Assembly: GCA_964370755.1 (NCBI GenBank) | Contig: CAYJKL010000023.1 | Location: 1 to 15,085 of the forward strand | Direction: 5' to 3' | Origin: CAKOSP01 sp964370755 | GTDB taxonomy: Bacteria > Bacillota_I > Bacilli_A > RF39 > UBA660 | DNA length: 15,085 nt | Shown here: piece after piece, positions 6,546 through 13,144 of the stretch | How positions within the stretch are numbered: position 1 is the first letter of the stretch | Layout: every line of letters starts with the position of its first letter | The notes under the pieces: model-generated | What the model saw: the letters and a program-made list of their open reading frames with translations, nothing else | Database searches by the model: none | Told to the model about the DNA's origin: nothing | Made by a program: the position numbers and the translations under genes

Positions 6546-7172
6546 ATGGAAAGAATATCTGTAGAAGAACTTAAATCAGAACATAGCATTGATGTTATAA
6601 AGGGATTAATTAAAATTAACAAAGGTTATATAACATCAAAACAAGTTACTGATATTGGAATTCATAGGATGTATTTAAATATAATGCAAAAACAAAATAT
6701 TATTGAAAGAGTAAGACCTGGTATTTATATTGATAAAAATATAATAGAGGATGTTTATTACGTTTTTAATCTAAAGCATGAAAAAATTATTTTCTCGGGA
6801 TTTACTGCACTTTATTTTCATGGTTTAACTGAAAAGTTCCCATATAATTTCAGTATTACAGTATACAGAAATTATCATTCAAAATCTATTGAGAAAGAAC
6901 ATAATGTTTATAGAGTTAAAAATGATATATTTGAACTTGGGTTAACTCAAGTAAAAACTCCACATGGGAATTTTGTTAGAGCTTATGATAAAGAAAGATG
7001 TATTTGTGATATTATTAAATATAAAGATAAACTTGATTTTGAACAAGTTAAAAAATCCATTAAAATGTATTTAAAAGATAAAAATACCAATAGTAGAAAT
7101 CTAGATATATATGCAAAAAAAATGGGTATATATCATGAAGTTATGGAAATTGTAGGTATGTATTATGAATAG
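6546..7172 (+). CDS. abiEi: AbiEi-family type IV antitoxin and autorepressor
   Basis: The 208-residue product looks like AbiEi, the antitoxin of the AbiE abortive-infection system. The N-terminus (about residues 10-75) is a winged-helix domain: T-S-K-Q-V-T-D-I-G-I resembles the recognition part, and I-I-E-R-V-R-P-G-I-Y is the typical AbiEi wing (a hallmark R-x-x-x-G-x-Y/I-Y pattern). The C-terminal domain (about 78-200), with F-S-G-F-T-A-L-Y-F-H-G-L-T and A-Y-D-K-E-R-C-I-C-D-I-I, matches the conserved antitoxin half. In type IV systems it does not bind the toxin stably but opposes it, and it represses the operon. AAAGGAG at 6532-6538 sets the start. It overlaps abiEii by 8 nt. The two large inverted repeats upstream support the repressor role. 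Confidence 0.88.
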   Translation: MERISVEELKSEHSIDVIKGLIKINKGYITSKQVTDIGIHRMYLNIMQKQNIIERVRPGIYIDKNIIEDVYYVFNLKHEKIIFSGFTALYFHGLTEKFPYNFSITVYRNYHSKSIEKEHNVYRVKNDIFELGLTQVKTPHGNFVRAYDKERCICDIIKYKDKLDFEQVKKSIKMYLKDKNTNSRNLDIYAKKMGIYHEVMEIVGMYYE

Positions 7173-8013
7173 TAGAGGGGTAATTGATAAACTTAAAAAT
7201 ATTAGAGATAAGAACAATGTTGAAGTTAATATATTACTAAAAAATTATGTTTTTGATAGATTTGTTGTAAGATTATCTAAAAGTAAATATAAAGATAATT
7301 TTATATTAAAAGGTGGATATTATTTAAGTACACTTTTTGGAATTGAAAATAGAAGTACTATGGATATAGATGCTTCAATAAAAAATACAAATTTTTCTGA
7401 ATATAATATTTTATTAATGATAAAAGAAATAATTAATATAGATGCTATGGATAATGTTAAATTTACGTATCAAGATGTTGGAACTATTAGAGATGATGAT
7501 GAATATGGAGGTTATAGAATTACGCTATTATTTGAATTAGATTCTATTAGAGAAACATTAAAAATTGATGTTGCTACTGGAGATCCTATTACACCAAAAG
7601 AAATTAAATATAAATTTAAACCTATATTGTCGGAAGAGTACATAAGTGTGTGGACTTATAATATTGAGACTGTACTGGCAGAAAAATTAGAGGCTATATT
7701 TAGTAAGCTTGGTAAGAGTAGTAGAATGAAAGATTATTATGATATATATTTAATATATAATAAGGACTTTGATAGAGTAAATAAAGAACATTTAAGAAAA
7801 GCTGTTAAAAATACATTTGCTAGGAGGAATTTTAACCCTATTTTTTGGGAAGATATGAAAATACTAAAAGATAATGAGATATTACAAATAAGATGGCATG
7901 CTTATAGAAAAGAAAATAAATATGCTAAGGATATTGAATATAATGAAGTTATTAGGTGTTTAGAAGGTATTATAATGTACTTAGATGAAAAGGTTTTATT
8001 GGAAACGTTTTAG
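7165..8013 (+). CDS. abiEii: AbiEii-family nucleotidyltransferase toxin
   Basis: This 282-residue protein is the toxin partner: a nucleotidyltransferase of the DNA polymerase beta superfamily (AbiEii/MenT group). Visible motifs are K-G-G-Y-Y-L-S-T (49-56) with the metal-binding D-I-D (Asp67, Asp69), K-I-D-V-A (133-137), A-E-K-L-E-A-I (172-178, Lys174), and R-M-K-D-Y-Y-D-I-Y-L-I (187-197). All four AbiEii-type motifs are present, so it is probably active. Related toxins transfer nucleotides to tRNA ends or bind GTP; the target here is not known. It starts within the end of abiEi (8-nt overlap) without a strong ribosome binding site of its own, so it probably depends on coupled translation, which would keep toxin below antitoxin. 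Confidence 0.9.
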   Translation: MNSRGVIDKLKNIRDKNNVEVNILLKNYVFDRFVVRLSKSKYKDNFILKGGYYLSTLFGIENRSTMDIDASIKNTNFSEYNILLMIKEIINIDAMDNVKFTYQDVGTIRDDDEYGGYRITLLFELDSIRETLKIDVATGDPITPKEIKYKFKPILSEEYISVWTYNIETVLAEKLEAIFSKLGKSSRMKDYYDIYLIYNKDFDRVNKEHLRKAVKNTFARRNFNPIFWEDMKILKDNEILQIRWHAYRKENKYAKDIEYNEVIRCLEGIIMYLDEKVLLETF

Positions 8014-8041
8014 AACGATAAAATATAAATTTAAACTATAA

Positions 8042-8110
8042 AAAAATATGCAAGGCATATATTGGTGATTATAATTTAAAATCATCAAGTACTGCGTCTT
8101 GCATATTTTT
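8042..8110. terminator. Probable bidirectional terminator between abiEii and the lemA-like gene
   Basis: AAAAATATGCAAG at 8042-8054 is perfectly complementary to 8098-8110. A small inner hairpin, TGATT (8066-8070) with AATCA (8080-8084), sits inside. T-runs follow on both strands: ATTTTTATT on the plus strand and TTTTTTTATAG on the minus strand. The left arm lies in the right direct repeat; the right arm is the coding end of the lemA-like gene. In an uninterrupted ung-lemA arrangement the ung tail would supply the same left arm. Confidence 0.6.
8045..8072 (+). repeat. Right copy of the 28-bp direct repeat flanking the abiE cassette
   Basis: It matches 6308-6335 at 27 of 28 bases and overlaps the stop codon (8069-8071) of the convergent lemA-like gene by its last four bases. 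The unit between equivalent points of the two copies is 1737 bp and contains only abiEi, abiEii and their control region. Confidence 0.8.
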
Positions 8111-8608
8111 ATTGTCAAAGTATGGTTTAACTTTGAATTTGTGGTTTTTTGCAATAAAGTTTGTTGGAAATTTTCTTATTACTGAATTAACTTCTGATGT
8201 ATATTTGTTATAGAAGTTTTTAGCAGAAGCAAGATTTTCATCAACTTTTTTAATTTCATTTAACTTTTTATTGAATTTGTCGTTATTTAATTTTTTATAA
8301 TCAGTTTGAAGTTCTTTGATTAAGTTTACTGCTTCAACTAATTTTCTGTCTGTTTCATAGTTTGTTAGTTTTTGATTTTTAAGATTTATAAATTCTTTTA
8401 AGTAATCTTTGTCATTGGCAGCATCTTTTATTTCAATGTTAAGATCACATATTATATCGTATTTTTCTCTAAGTGCTTCATCTATTGTATTTTCTGAAAC
8501 TTCAATTCTTGTTTTAAAGTGCTGAAGTTTATTGTATGTTGCTATGTATAACGCAGCAAGTGATGCTAGTAGTAATACTATTATTAAAATTATAATTATT
8601 ATATTCAT
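8069..8608 (-). CDS. LemA-family membrane protein
   Basis: The 179-residue protein has an N-terminal hydrophobic segment (about residues 3-23) followed by a long helical, coiled-coil-prone region. The arrangement matches LemA. After the membrane helix, Y-N-K-L-Q-H-F-K-T-R-I-E-V-S-E-N-T-I-D-E corresponds to the family Y-N-x-L-x-x-L-R-x-x-V-x-x-A-x-x-x-I-D. Near the end, A-S-A-K-N-F-Y-N-K-Y-T-S-E-V-N-S plus F-P-T-N-F-I-A corresponds to A-x-x-Y-N-x-x-V-x-x-Y-N ... F-P-x-x-x-x-A. The role of LemA proteins is not settled. It lies 3 nt after the flippase gene, whose last codons hold its ribosome binding site (AGGGAGA), so the two form one operon. Confidence 0.8.
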   Translation of the reverse strand: MNIIIIILIIVLLLASLAALYIATYNKLQHFKTRIEVSENTIDEALREKYDIICDLNIEIKDAANDKDYLKEFINLKNQKLTNYETDRKLVEAVNLIKELQTDYKKLNNDKFNKKLNEIKKVDENLASAKNFYNKYTSEVNSVIRKFPTNFIAKNHKFKVKPYFDNKNMQDAVLDDFKL

Positions 8609-8611
8609 TTT

Positions 8612-10213
8612 TTATTTCTCCCTTTTTAAAATCTTTTTAAATAAATTTTTACCAAATATTTTTTCTAGTAGTTTATTATTAATTAAGTAATAAATACTTA
8701 GTGACAATAATGCGAATATCCCGAGTATTACTATAAGTAGTAATCTATTAGTAACGTTTGTTGTTAGTGTACTAAGAAGTATATTTAGCGGTATTAGTGT
8801 GCCTAATGTTATAAGTATGTTTTTTGATATTTTACTGAAATTATATGTCATATTTTCTTCATCTTTTAATTTTTTTGCTCCATATAACACTGATATTGTA
8901 TAACCTATAACAGTTGCTGTGATTGCTCCGTAAAATGCATGTATTCCTAAATTGTCAAAAAGAATCATTAAAGGAACATCTAATAGTGCATTAAGTCCAA
9001 GACCAAGTGCTATTGTTATATAAATTAGTTTATTTTTATTTAGGTTTTGTAAAATACATCCCATTATTAAGTATAAACAATCTATAAATGCTACTAGTGA
9101 TGTATATCTAAATATTATTGGTCCATAGTGGCTTTCTCCATAGAATATTGTCCATATTTCACTTGAATATATACTTAAAAATACTGCTAGTGGAAGCACT
9201 ATAATTAATAATACTTCGATTGCTTTTCCATATTGATCGTTTACTTTTTCTGTTTCTTTTTTTGTATATGCTGCTACCATGTTTGGTATTAAACTTATAA
9301 CTAGTCCTGTACCAAGTGACGTGACTATTGCTATAAGTTTACTTCCCCATGTTGTAAATATACTACTTATGTGCTCGATGTCTACTGCGTCATATCCTAG
9401 GTAATCAAGTGTTCTTATCATAAGAATCATATCAGTTGATGTATATAAATAATAGGATAGGTTTACTGCTATAAATGGTATACAGTAAATAAATAACTTT
9501 TTAGTAATTTCTTTTTTCTCTTCTTTATTTAAAACAATTTTTTCTGTATTTTTATCTATTTTTTTAGCTTTTTTAAATAAGTATAAGTAACCTATAACTG
9601 CTCCAGCAGCAGCTCCTAGTATTGCTATGCTTACTGCAGTTGTTACTGATAAATCAAATATCTCGATTGCAAGATAACTTCCTACTAAAATAATAATTAT
9701 CCTTACAACTTGTTCAATAACCTGACTAAACGATGATGCTGCTATAAATTTATGTCCTTGTAAATAACCTCTGTAAATACTTAATATAGGTGCTATTAAA
9801 AGTGCTATTGATACTGATCTTATAACTGTTGCAATGTCTTCTATGCTATTTCCACCAGTCATGTCTCCAATTATAAATCTACCTATGCTTTCCGCTCCTA
9901 AAAAACATATTAAGAAACAAATTATTGAAAAAATATATATAAATCTTTTCGAAAAATCATACATGTAATATTTTTCTTTTGTTTTTCCTAGTGCATTATA
10001 CTCACTTGTGATTTTACTTATTGCAAGTGGTATACCTGCTGATGAGATTATAAGAAATAAATTATATATGTTATAACCATATCCATATAATGAGCCTCCA
10101 CGTTCTCCGATTATTGCATAAAAGGGAATAACGTAAAGCATACCAATAATTTTAGTTAAGATAATTGCGGCTGTAGCAATAAATGCTCCATCCATTAGTC
10201 CACTTTTTTTCAA
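8612..10213 (-). CDS. MOP-superfamily lipid/polysaccharide flippase (SpoVB/YtgP/MurJ-like)
   Basis: An integral membrane protein of about 533 residues with roughly 14 hydrophobic segments, of the polysaccharide-transporter branch of the MOP superfamily. The N-terminus (K-K-S-G-L-M-D-G-A-F-I, then I-L-T-K-I-I-G-M-L-Y-V-I-P) and the segment S-S-A-G-I-P-L-A-I-S-K match SpoVB/YtgP proteins of Firmicutes. YtgP (MurJ) flips lipid II and SpoVB acts in the spore cortex; the sequence alone does not decide between them. I prefer the TTG at 10213: GGAGTG lies 6 nt upstream and the product then begins M-K-K-S-G as in relatives. A GTG three codons earlier (10222) would overlap that ribosome binding site. 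It is cotranscribed with the lemA-like gene. Confidence 0.85.
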   Translation of the reverse strand: MKKSGLMDGAFIATAAIILTKIIGMLYVIPFYAIIGERGGSLYGYGYNIYNLFLIISSAGIPLAISKITSEYNALGKTKEKYYMYDFSKRFIYIFSIICFLICFLGAESIGRFIIGDMTGGNSIEDIATVIRSVSIALLIAPILSIYRGYLQGHKFIAASSFSQVIEQVVRIIIILVGSYLAIEIFDLSVTTAVSIAILGAAAGAVIGYLYLFKKAKKIDKNTEKIVLNKEEKKEITKKLFIYCIPFIAVNLSYYLYTSTDMILMIRTLDYLGYDAVDIEHISSIFTTWGSKLIAIVTSLGTGLVISLIPNMVAAYTKKETEKVNDQYGKAIEVLLIIVLPLAVFLSIYSSEIWTIFYGESHYGPIIFRYTSLVAFIDCLYLIMGCILQNLNKNKLIYITIALGLGLNALLDVPLMILFDNLGIHAFYGAITATVIGYTISVLYGAKKLKDEENMTYNFSKISKNILITLGTLIPLNILLSTLTTNVTNRLLLIVILGIFALLSLSIYYLINNKLLEKIFGKNLFKKILKREK

Positions 10214-10237
10214 TTTTATCACTCCGTTAATATATAT

Positions 10238-10266
10238 ATTATATAAAAAATATTAATAAATAACAA
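10238..10266 (-). promoter_or_regulatory. Probable promoter of the flippase-lemA operon
   Basis: Read on the minus strand, TTGTTA (10266-10261) and TATAAT (10243-10238) are separated by 17 nt. The start would fall near 10231, about 18 nt before the TTG start. The surrounding sequence is extremely AT-rich, so chance matches are likely. Confidence 0.5.
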
Positions 10267-10281
10267 TCTTTTATTATAATT

Positions 10282-10293
10282 TGTGATATACTT
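10282..10293 (+). promoter_or_regulatory. Probable extended -10 promoter of the sigma/anti-sigma operon
   Basis: TGTGATATACTT contains TATACT at 10287-10292 behind a TGTG extension. No convincing -35 is seen. The identical 12-mer lies upstream of the gene at 14499. A TGAAAC at 10326-10331 resembles ECF -35 boxes, but a start from it would fall inside the ribosome binding site. Confidence 0.5.
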
Positions 10294-10363
10294 GGTTTTA
10301 GATAATTAAATTTTTTGCAATAAAATGAAACTTTGAATTGTTATATATATGAAGGGAGCAAAA

Positions 10364-10891
10364 ATGGAAGTAAATATTGATGAATTAATTTGTTTAATTG
10401 CTGATGGAAATGAGCATGCACTTGAAGACTTATATAATATAGTTAGATTAGATGTATATAAATTCGCATTATCTTATATGAAAAACCAAAGTGATGCTGA
10501 AGATATTATGCAAGATACTTTTATAAATATAAATAGATATGCTCATTTATATAATTCTAAGAATAAAGCAATGTCTTGGATTCTTACTATTACTAAAAAT
10601 TTATGTTTAAATAAACTGAAATCTAATAAAAAGAAATCCACACATGATATAAGTGATTATGAAAATGATATAAGTGTTGAAGATAAAGGATATAATACCG
10701 TGCTTGTTAACACAATATTAAATGAATTTAACGAAGAGGAACGAAAAATATTTATGTTATCCACAGTAGATAATTTTAAATTTAGAGAAATTGCGCAAAT
10801 CTTAGAACTTAACTTATCAACAGTGCTCTCTAAGTATAATCGCGCTATAAAGCGGATAAAAGAAAAATATAAGGAAGGAAATATGGCATGA
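10364..10891 (+). CDS. ECF-type RNA polymerase sigma factor
   Basis: A 175-residue alternative sigma factor with only regions 2 and 4. Region 2 spans about residues 20-88: the core-binding and -10 segment has D-A-E-D-I-M-Q-D-T-F-I-N-I-N and then M-S-W-I-L-T-I-T-K-N-L. Region 4 spans about 118-170, with E-E-R-K-I-F and the helix-turn-helix F-R-E-I-A-Q-I-L-E-L-N-L-S-T-V-L-S-K. An ATG 15 nt upstream (10349) is in frame, but AAGGGAG at 10352-10358 serves the ATG at 10364. The end overlaps the next gene by 4 nt (ATGA), the usual layout of a sigma factor with its membrane anti-sigma. Which promoters it recognises is not visible. Confidence 0.92.
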   Translation: MEVNIDELICLIADGNEHALEDLYNIVRLDVYKFALSYMKNQSDAEDIMQDTFININRYAHLYNSKNKAMSWILTITKNLCLNKLKSNKKKSTHDISDYENDISVEDKGYNTVLVNTILNEFNEEERKIFMLSTVDNFKFREIAQILELNLSTVLSKYNRAIKRIKEKYKEGNMA

Positions 10892-12003
10892 AAAGAAAGT
10901 ATGTAAATGAAGTTAATGATGTAACTGATAAAATGATTAAATCTGATTTTTCAGCCATCAAAATGAAAATGGAAAATAATGAAGGAACTATTCTTAAGAT
11001 GAATAGTAAAGAAAAAAACAAAAAGAATATTTTTAAATATTCTATGATGTCAGGGCTTGCAGTTGCGGGAGTGGCCGCTGTATTCGTTGTTCTTGGAGCA
11101 CAAAATAATGTGGTAACAACTGTAACTTTAGATGTTAATCCAGGTGTTGAATTTGGTCTTAATAGTAGTGGGGAAGTAGTTGATATTACCGCTACTAATA
11201 GTGATGCTACTAAAATAGTTGAAAATGTAGATGTTGTTGGTGATACTGCTTCTACTGCAGCAAATGAAATTTTAGGAGAAATGATTAATAATAATTATAT
11301 AACTGAATCTCAAAATTCTGTACTTGTTTCTACATCTGGTGAAAATGCTGAAACTATAAGAAATGACTTAACTAGTGATGTAGAAACTTATTTAACTGAG
11401 CAAAATATTAAACCAAATGTTATAGGTCAAACTACAAATGTTACTAATGAACTTGAAAATAATGCAGAAAAATATAATTTATCAACAGGAAAGCTTGAAC
11501 TTATTAACAAAATAATTGAAGGTAATAGTAAATTTACTGTTGAAGAATTAAGTAAACTTAGTATTTCTGAGTTATACAAAGTTCTTAGTGGAAATTATAA
11601 TTTTGATTTAGACGATTTAGATATTGAATTTGATGTTAATGCTGAAATTATGGTTTCTGATATTGCTGTTAAAGATTTAGTTTTTACTGATGCAAATGTT
11701 TCTGAAGATATGATTTTAGATTACGAAGCTGAATTTGATGTTGAAAACTATGAACTTTTTATCGAAATTGATTTTGAAACTGCTACGAATAAATATGAAT
11801 ATATAATTAATGCTACATCTGGTGAAATCGTTAGTAAAGAAGTAGATGTTATAGATAATGATGATGATAATGATATTGATGACAATGATGATAACGATAA
11901 TGATAATAACGACGATGACAACGACGACGATGACAACGACGACGATGATGATGATGATGATAATGATAATGATGACGATGATGACGACAACGACAATGAT
12001 TAA
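10888..12003 (+). CDS. Membrane anti-sigma factor-like protein: RsgI-like domain, PepSY domain, Asp/Asn tail
   Basis: A 371-residue protein with a short cytoplasmic N-terminus (1 to about 48) and one membrane helix (about 49-71), then an outer part. Residues 76-140 resemble the juxtamembrane domain of RsgI anti-sigma factors, with T-L-D-V-N-P-G-V-E (81-88); the Asn84-Pro85 bond matches the site reported to self-cleave in RsgI. A helical stretch, T-G-K-L-E-L-I-N-K-I-I (200-210), follows. Residues about 258-320 form a PepSY domain ending Y-E-Y-I-I-N-A-T-S-G-E-I. From 323 the protein is almost only Asp and Asn to the end. The gene overlaps the ECF sigma gene, so it probably holds that factor at the membrane and releases it on an outside signal. 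The ligand is unknown. RsgI proteins usually pair with SigI, not an ECF factor. Confidence 0.75.
   Translation: MKRKYVNEVNDVTDKMIKSDFSAIKMKMENNEGTILKMNSKEKNKKNIFKYSMMSGLAVAGVAAVFVVLGAQNNVVTTVTLDVNPGVEFGLNSSGEVVDITATNSDATKIVENVDVVGDTASTAANEILGEMINNNYITESQNSVLVSTSGENAETIRNDLTSDVETYLTEQNIKPNVIGQTTNVTNELENNAEKYNLSTGKLELINKIIEGNSKFTVEELSKLSISELYKVLSGNYNFDLDDLDIEFDVNAEIMVSDIAVKDLVFTDANVSEDMILDYEAEFDVENYELFIEIDFETATNKYEYIINATSGEIVSKEVDVIDNDDDNDIDDNDDNDNDNNDDDNDDDDNDDDDDDDDNDNDDDDDDNDND
11854..12000 (+). repeat. GAT/GAC/AAT/AAC triplet tract coding for the Asp/Asn tail
   Basis: A low-complexity run of Asp and Asn codons with one ATT (Ile) codon. Part of it is a degenerate tandem repeat: AAC followed by GAC and GAT codons recurs at 11908, 11920 and 11935. 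GAC and AAC are common here but rare in the rest of the gene, which suits local expansion of short units. Such a tract can slip and vary in length. Confidence 0.85.
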
Positions 12004-12041
12004 TATTTGACTTTGTATGTAATTAATGATAATCTAATTGT

Positions 12042-12557
12042 ATGAAAATTGATATTGTAAAAGTTGGTTATTTAAAAACAAATTGTTATATTGTTAGTAA
12101 AGGAAGTAATGCAATAATCATTGATCCTGGTGATGAAGCTGATAAAATTATTTCTTTTATAAAGGATAATAATTTAAAAGTTCTTGGTGTGTATGTAACT
12201 CATACGCACTTTGATCATGTTATGGCGCTTAACTCTATAGAAAAAGAATTTAAAGTTAAGTGCAATGAATTTAAAAATAATGTTGATAAAATGGAAGTTA
12301 TTAACACCCCTGGTCATCATTATAATTCACTAACATTTTATTATCCAGATGAAAAAGTAATGTTTACTGGAGACTTTTTATTCGAGGGTACTATTGGTCG
12401 CACTGATTTAGATGAAAGTGATAATAAAGAAATGGTTAAGAGTTTAGATGTTATTGCTAAATATCCTGATGATATAACTATTTTTCCTGGTCACGGTCGT
12501 AAATCTAACTTAGGAATTGAAAAACATAACTTTAAATTTTATTTAACTATGTTGTAG
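12042..12557 (+). CDS. Metallo-beta-lactamase-fold hydrolase, short glyoxalase-II/YcbL-like
   Basis: A 171-residue metallohydrolase of the glyoxalase II-like class. Metal ligands are present: His54, His56, Asp58 and His59 (T-H-T-H-F-D-H), His92 (T-P-G-H), Asp111 (F-T-G-D) and His151 (P-G-H-G). The substrate cannot be told; YcbL-type relatives act on thioesters such as hydroxyacyl-glutathione. The protein is shorter than the usual 200-210 residues. Only 33 residues separate the first histidine motif from T-P-G-H, against about 70 in relatives. The start lacks any Shine-Dalgarno sequence, unlike its neighbours. It follows the anti-sigma gene by 38 nt and ends in a shared terminator. Confidence 0.88.
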   Translation: MKIDIVKVGYLKTNCYIVSKGSNAIIIDPGDEADKIISFIKDNNLKVLGVYVTHTHFDHVMALNSIEKEFKVKCNEFKNNVDKMEVINTPGHHYNSLTFYYPDEKVMFTGDFLFEGTIGRTDLDESDNKEMVKSLDVIAKYPDDITIFPGHGRKSNLGIEKHNFKFYLTML

Positions 12558-12568
12558 TTTAAGGATAT

Positions 12569-12603
12569 AAAAACAGAGATATTTATTTATTCTCTGTTTT
12601 TTT
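12569..12603. terminator. Bidirectional terminator between the hydrolase and the minus-strand gene
   Basis: Perfect 11-bp arms AAAAACAGAGA (12569-12579) and TCTCTGTTTTT (12591-12601) enclose an 11-nt loop. The A-rich left flank and T-rich right flank give a U-tract in both directions. The right arm overlaps the coding end of the minus-strand gene. Confidence 0.85.
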
Positions 12604-13087
12604 GTGTACTGTTTAATATTTCGTTTAAGTATGTCATATCTTTTTCTACTAATTTGTTATCTTCGTTTGTTGCTAGTGTAAGCTCTAAAATTTCACTTCC
12701 GCTAAATATCGATTTGTTTGATTGTAGTAGTGTATCTATGCACTCTTTTTGACTTTTTGTAATATTTGTAGGTATTGCTAATATTCCGTAGCCTTTGCTG
12801 TTATATCTTTGTGTATCTTTCATTTTAATACCAATATAAATTACATTTCCATAATTTAATAATGGCAGAATTGCTTCGGTAGTTTCATAGTACATCCATT
12901 TTTCATATTCAATGTCGTTATATTTGTTTATAAATTTAGTGAATATATTTGAGTGATCGTCTTCATCGTTTATTTTAATACATAACCCTTCATTTGTTAT
13001 AATATATCCTGCTGAAAGTACACTTAAATATTCTTTTTCTTCTAATCCCATATTTATTTCGTTTCCTTTTATTGATAAAAGTTTCAT
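12587..13087 (-). CDS. Hypothetical protein, 166 residues, family not recognised
   Basis: I do not recognise this family. The 166-residue product has no signal peptide and no membrane segment. Its pattern of alternating hydrophobic strands in the first 110 residues (A-G-Y-I-I-T-N-E-G-L-C-I-K-I; G-N-V-I-Y-I-G-I-K-M; K-G-Y-G-I-L-A-I-P) suggests a soluble mixed alpha/beta fold, followed by a helical, charged C-terminus. The gene is well supported: AAAGGAG lies about 10 nt upstream of the ATG and a near-consensus sigma-A promoter lies before that. It is transcribed in the same direction as gerQ, 57 nt downstream of it, but has its own promoter, so it need not be a sporulation gene. Confidence 0.75.
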   Translation of the reverse strand: MKLLSIKGNEINMGLEEKEYLSVLSAGYIITNEGLCIKINDEDDHSNIFTKFINKYNDIEYEKWMYYETTEAILPLLNYGNVIYIGIKMKDTQRYNSKGYGILAIPTNITKSQKECIDTLLQSNKSIFSGSEILELTLATNEDNKLVEKDMTYLNEILNSTQKNRE

Positions 13088-13109
13088 TTACGTTTTTCTC
13101 CTTTGGAAT

Positions 13110-13138
13110 ATTCTACACTCTAATGTTATATGTGTCAA
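13110..13138 (-). promoter_or_regulatory. Sigma-A promoter of the 166-residue hypothetical gene
   Basis: On the minus strand TTGACA (13138-13133) is followed after 17 nt by TAGAAT (13115-13110). Eleven of twelve bases match consensus. The start would lie near 13103, inside or just before the ribosome binding site, so the leader is very short. Confidence 0.75.
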
Positions 13139-13144
13139 TGATTT

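Noticed and set aside
10326..10349. TGAAAC box as an autoregulated ECF promoter for the sigma gene
   Set aside because: The matching -10 would put the transcription start inside the ribosome binding site.
11748..11996. Minus-strand frame coding a Ser/Leu-rich protein
   Set aside because: It is the complement of the Asp/Asn triplet tract; repeats of this kind give open frames on both strands.
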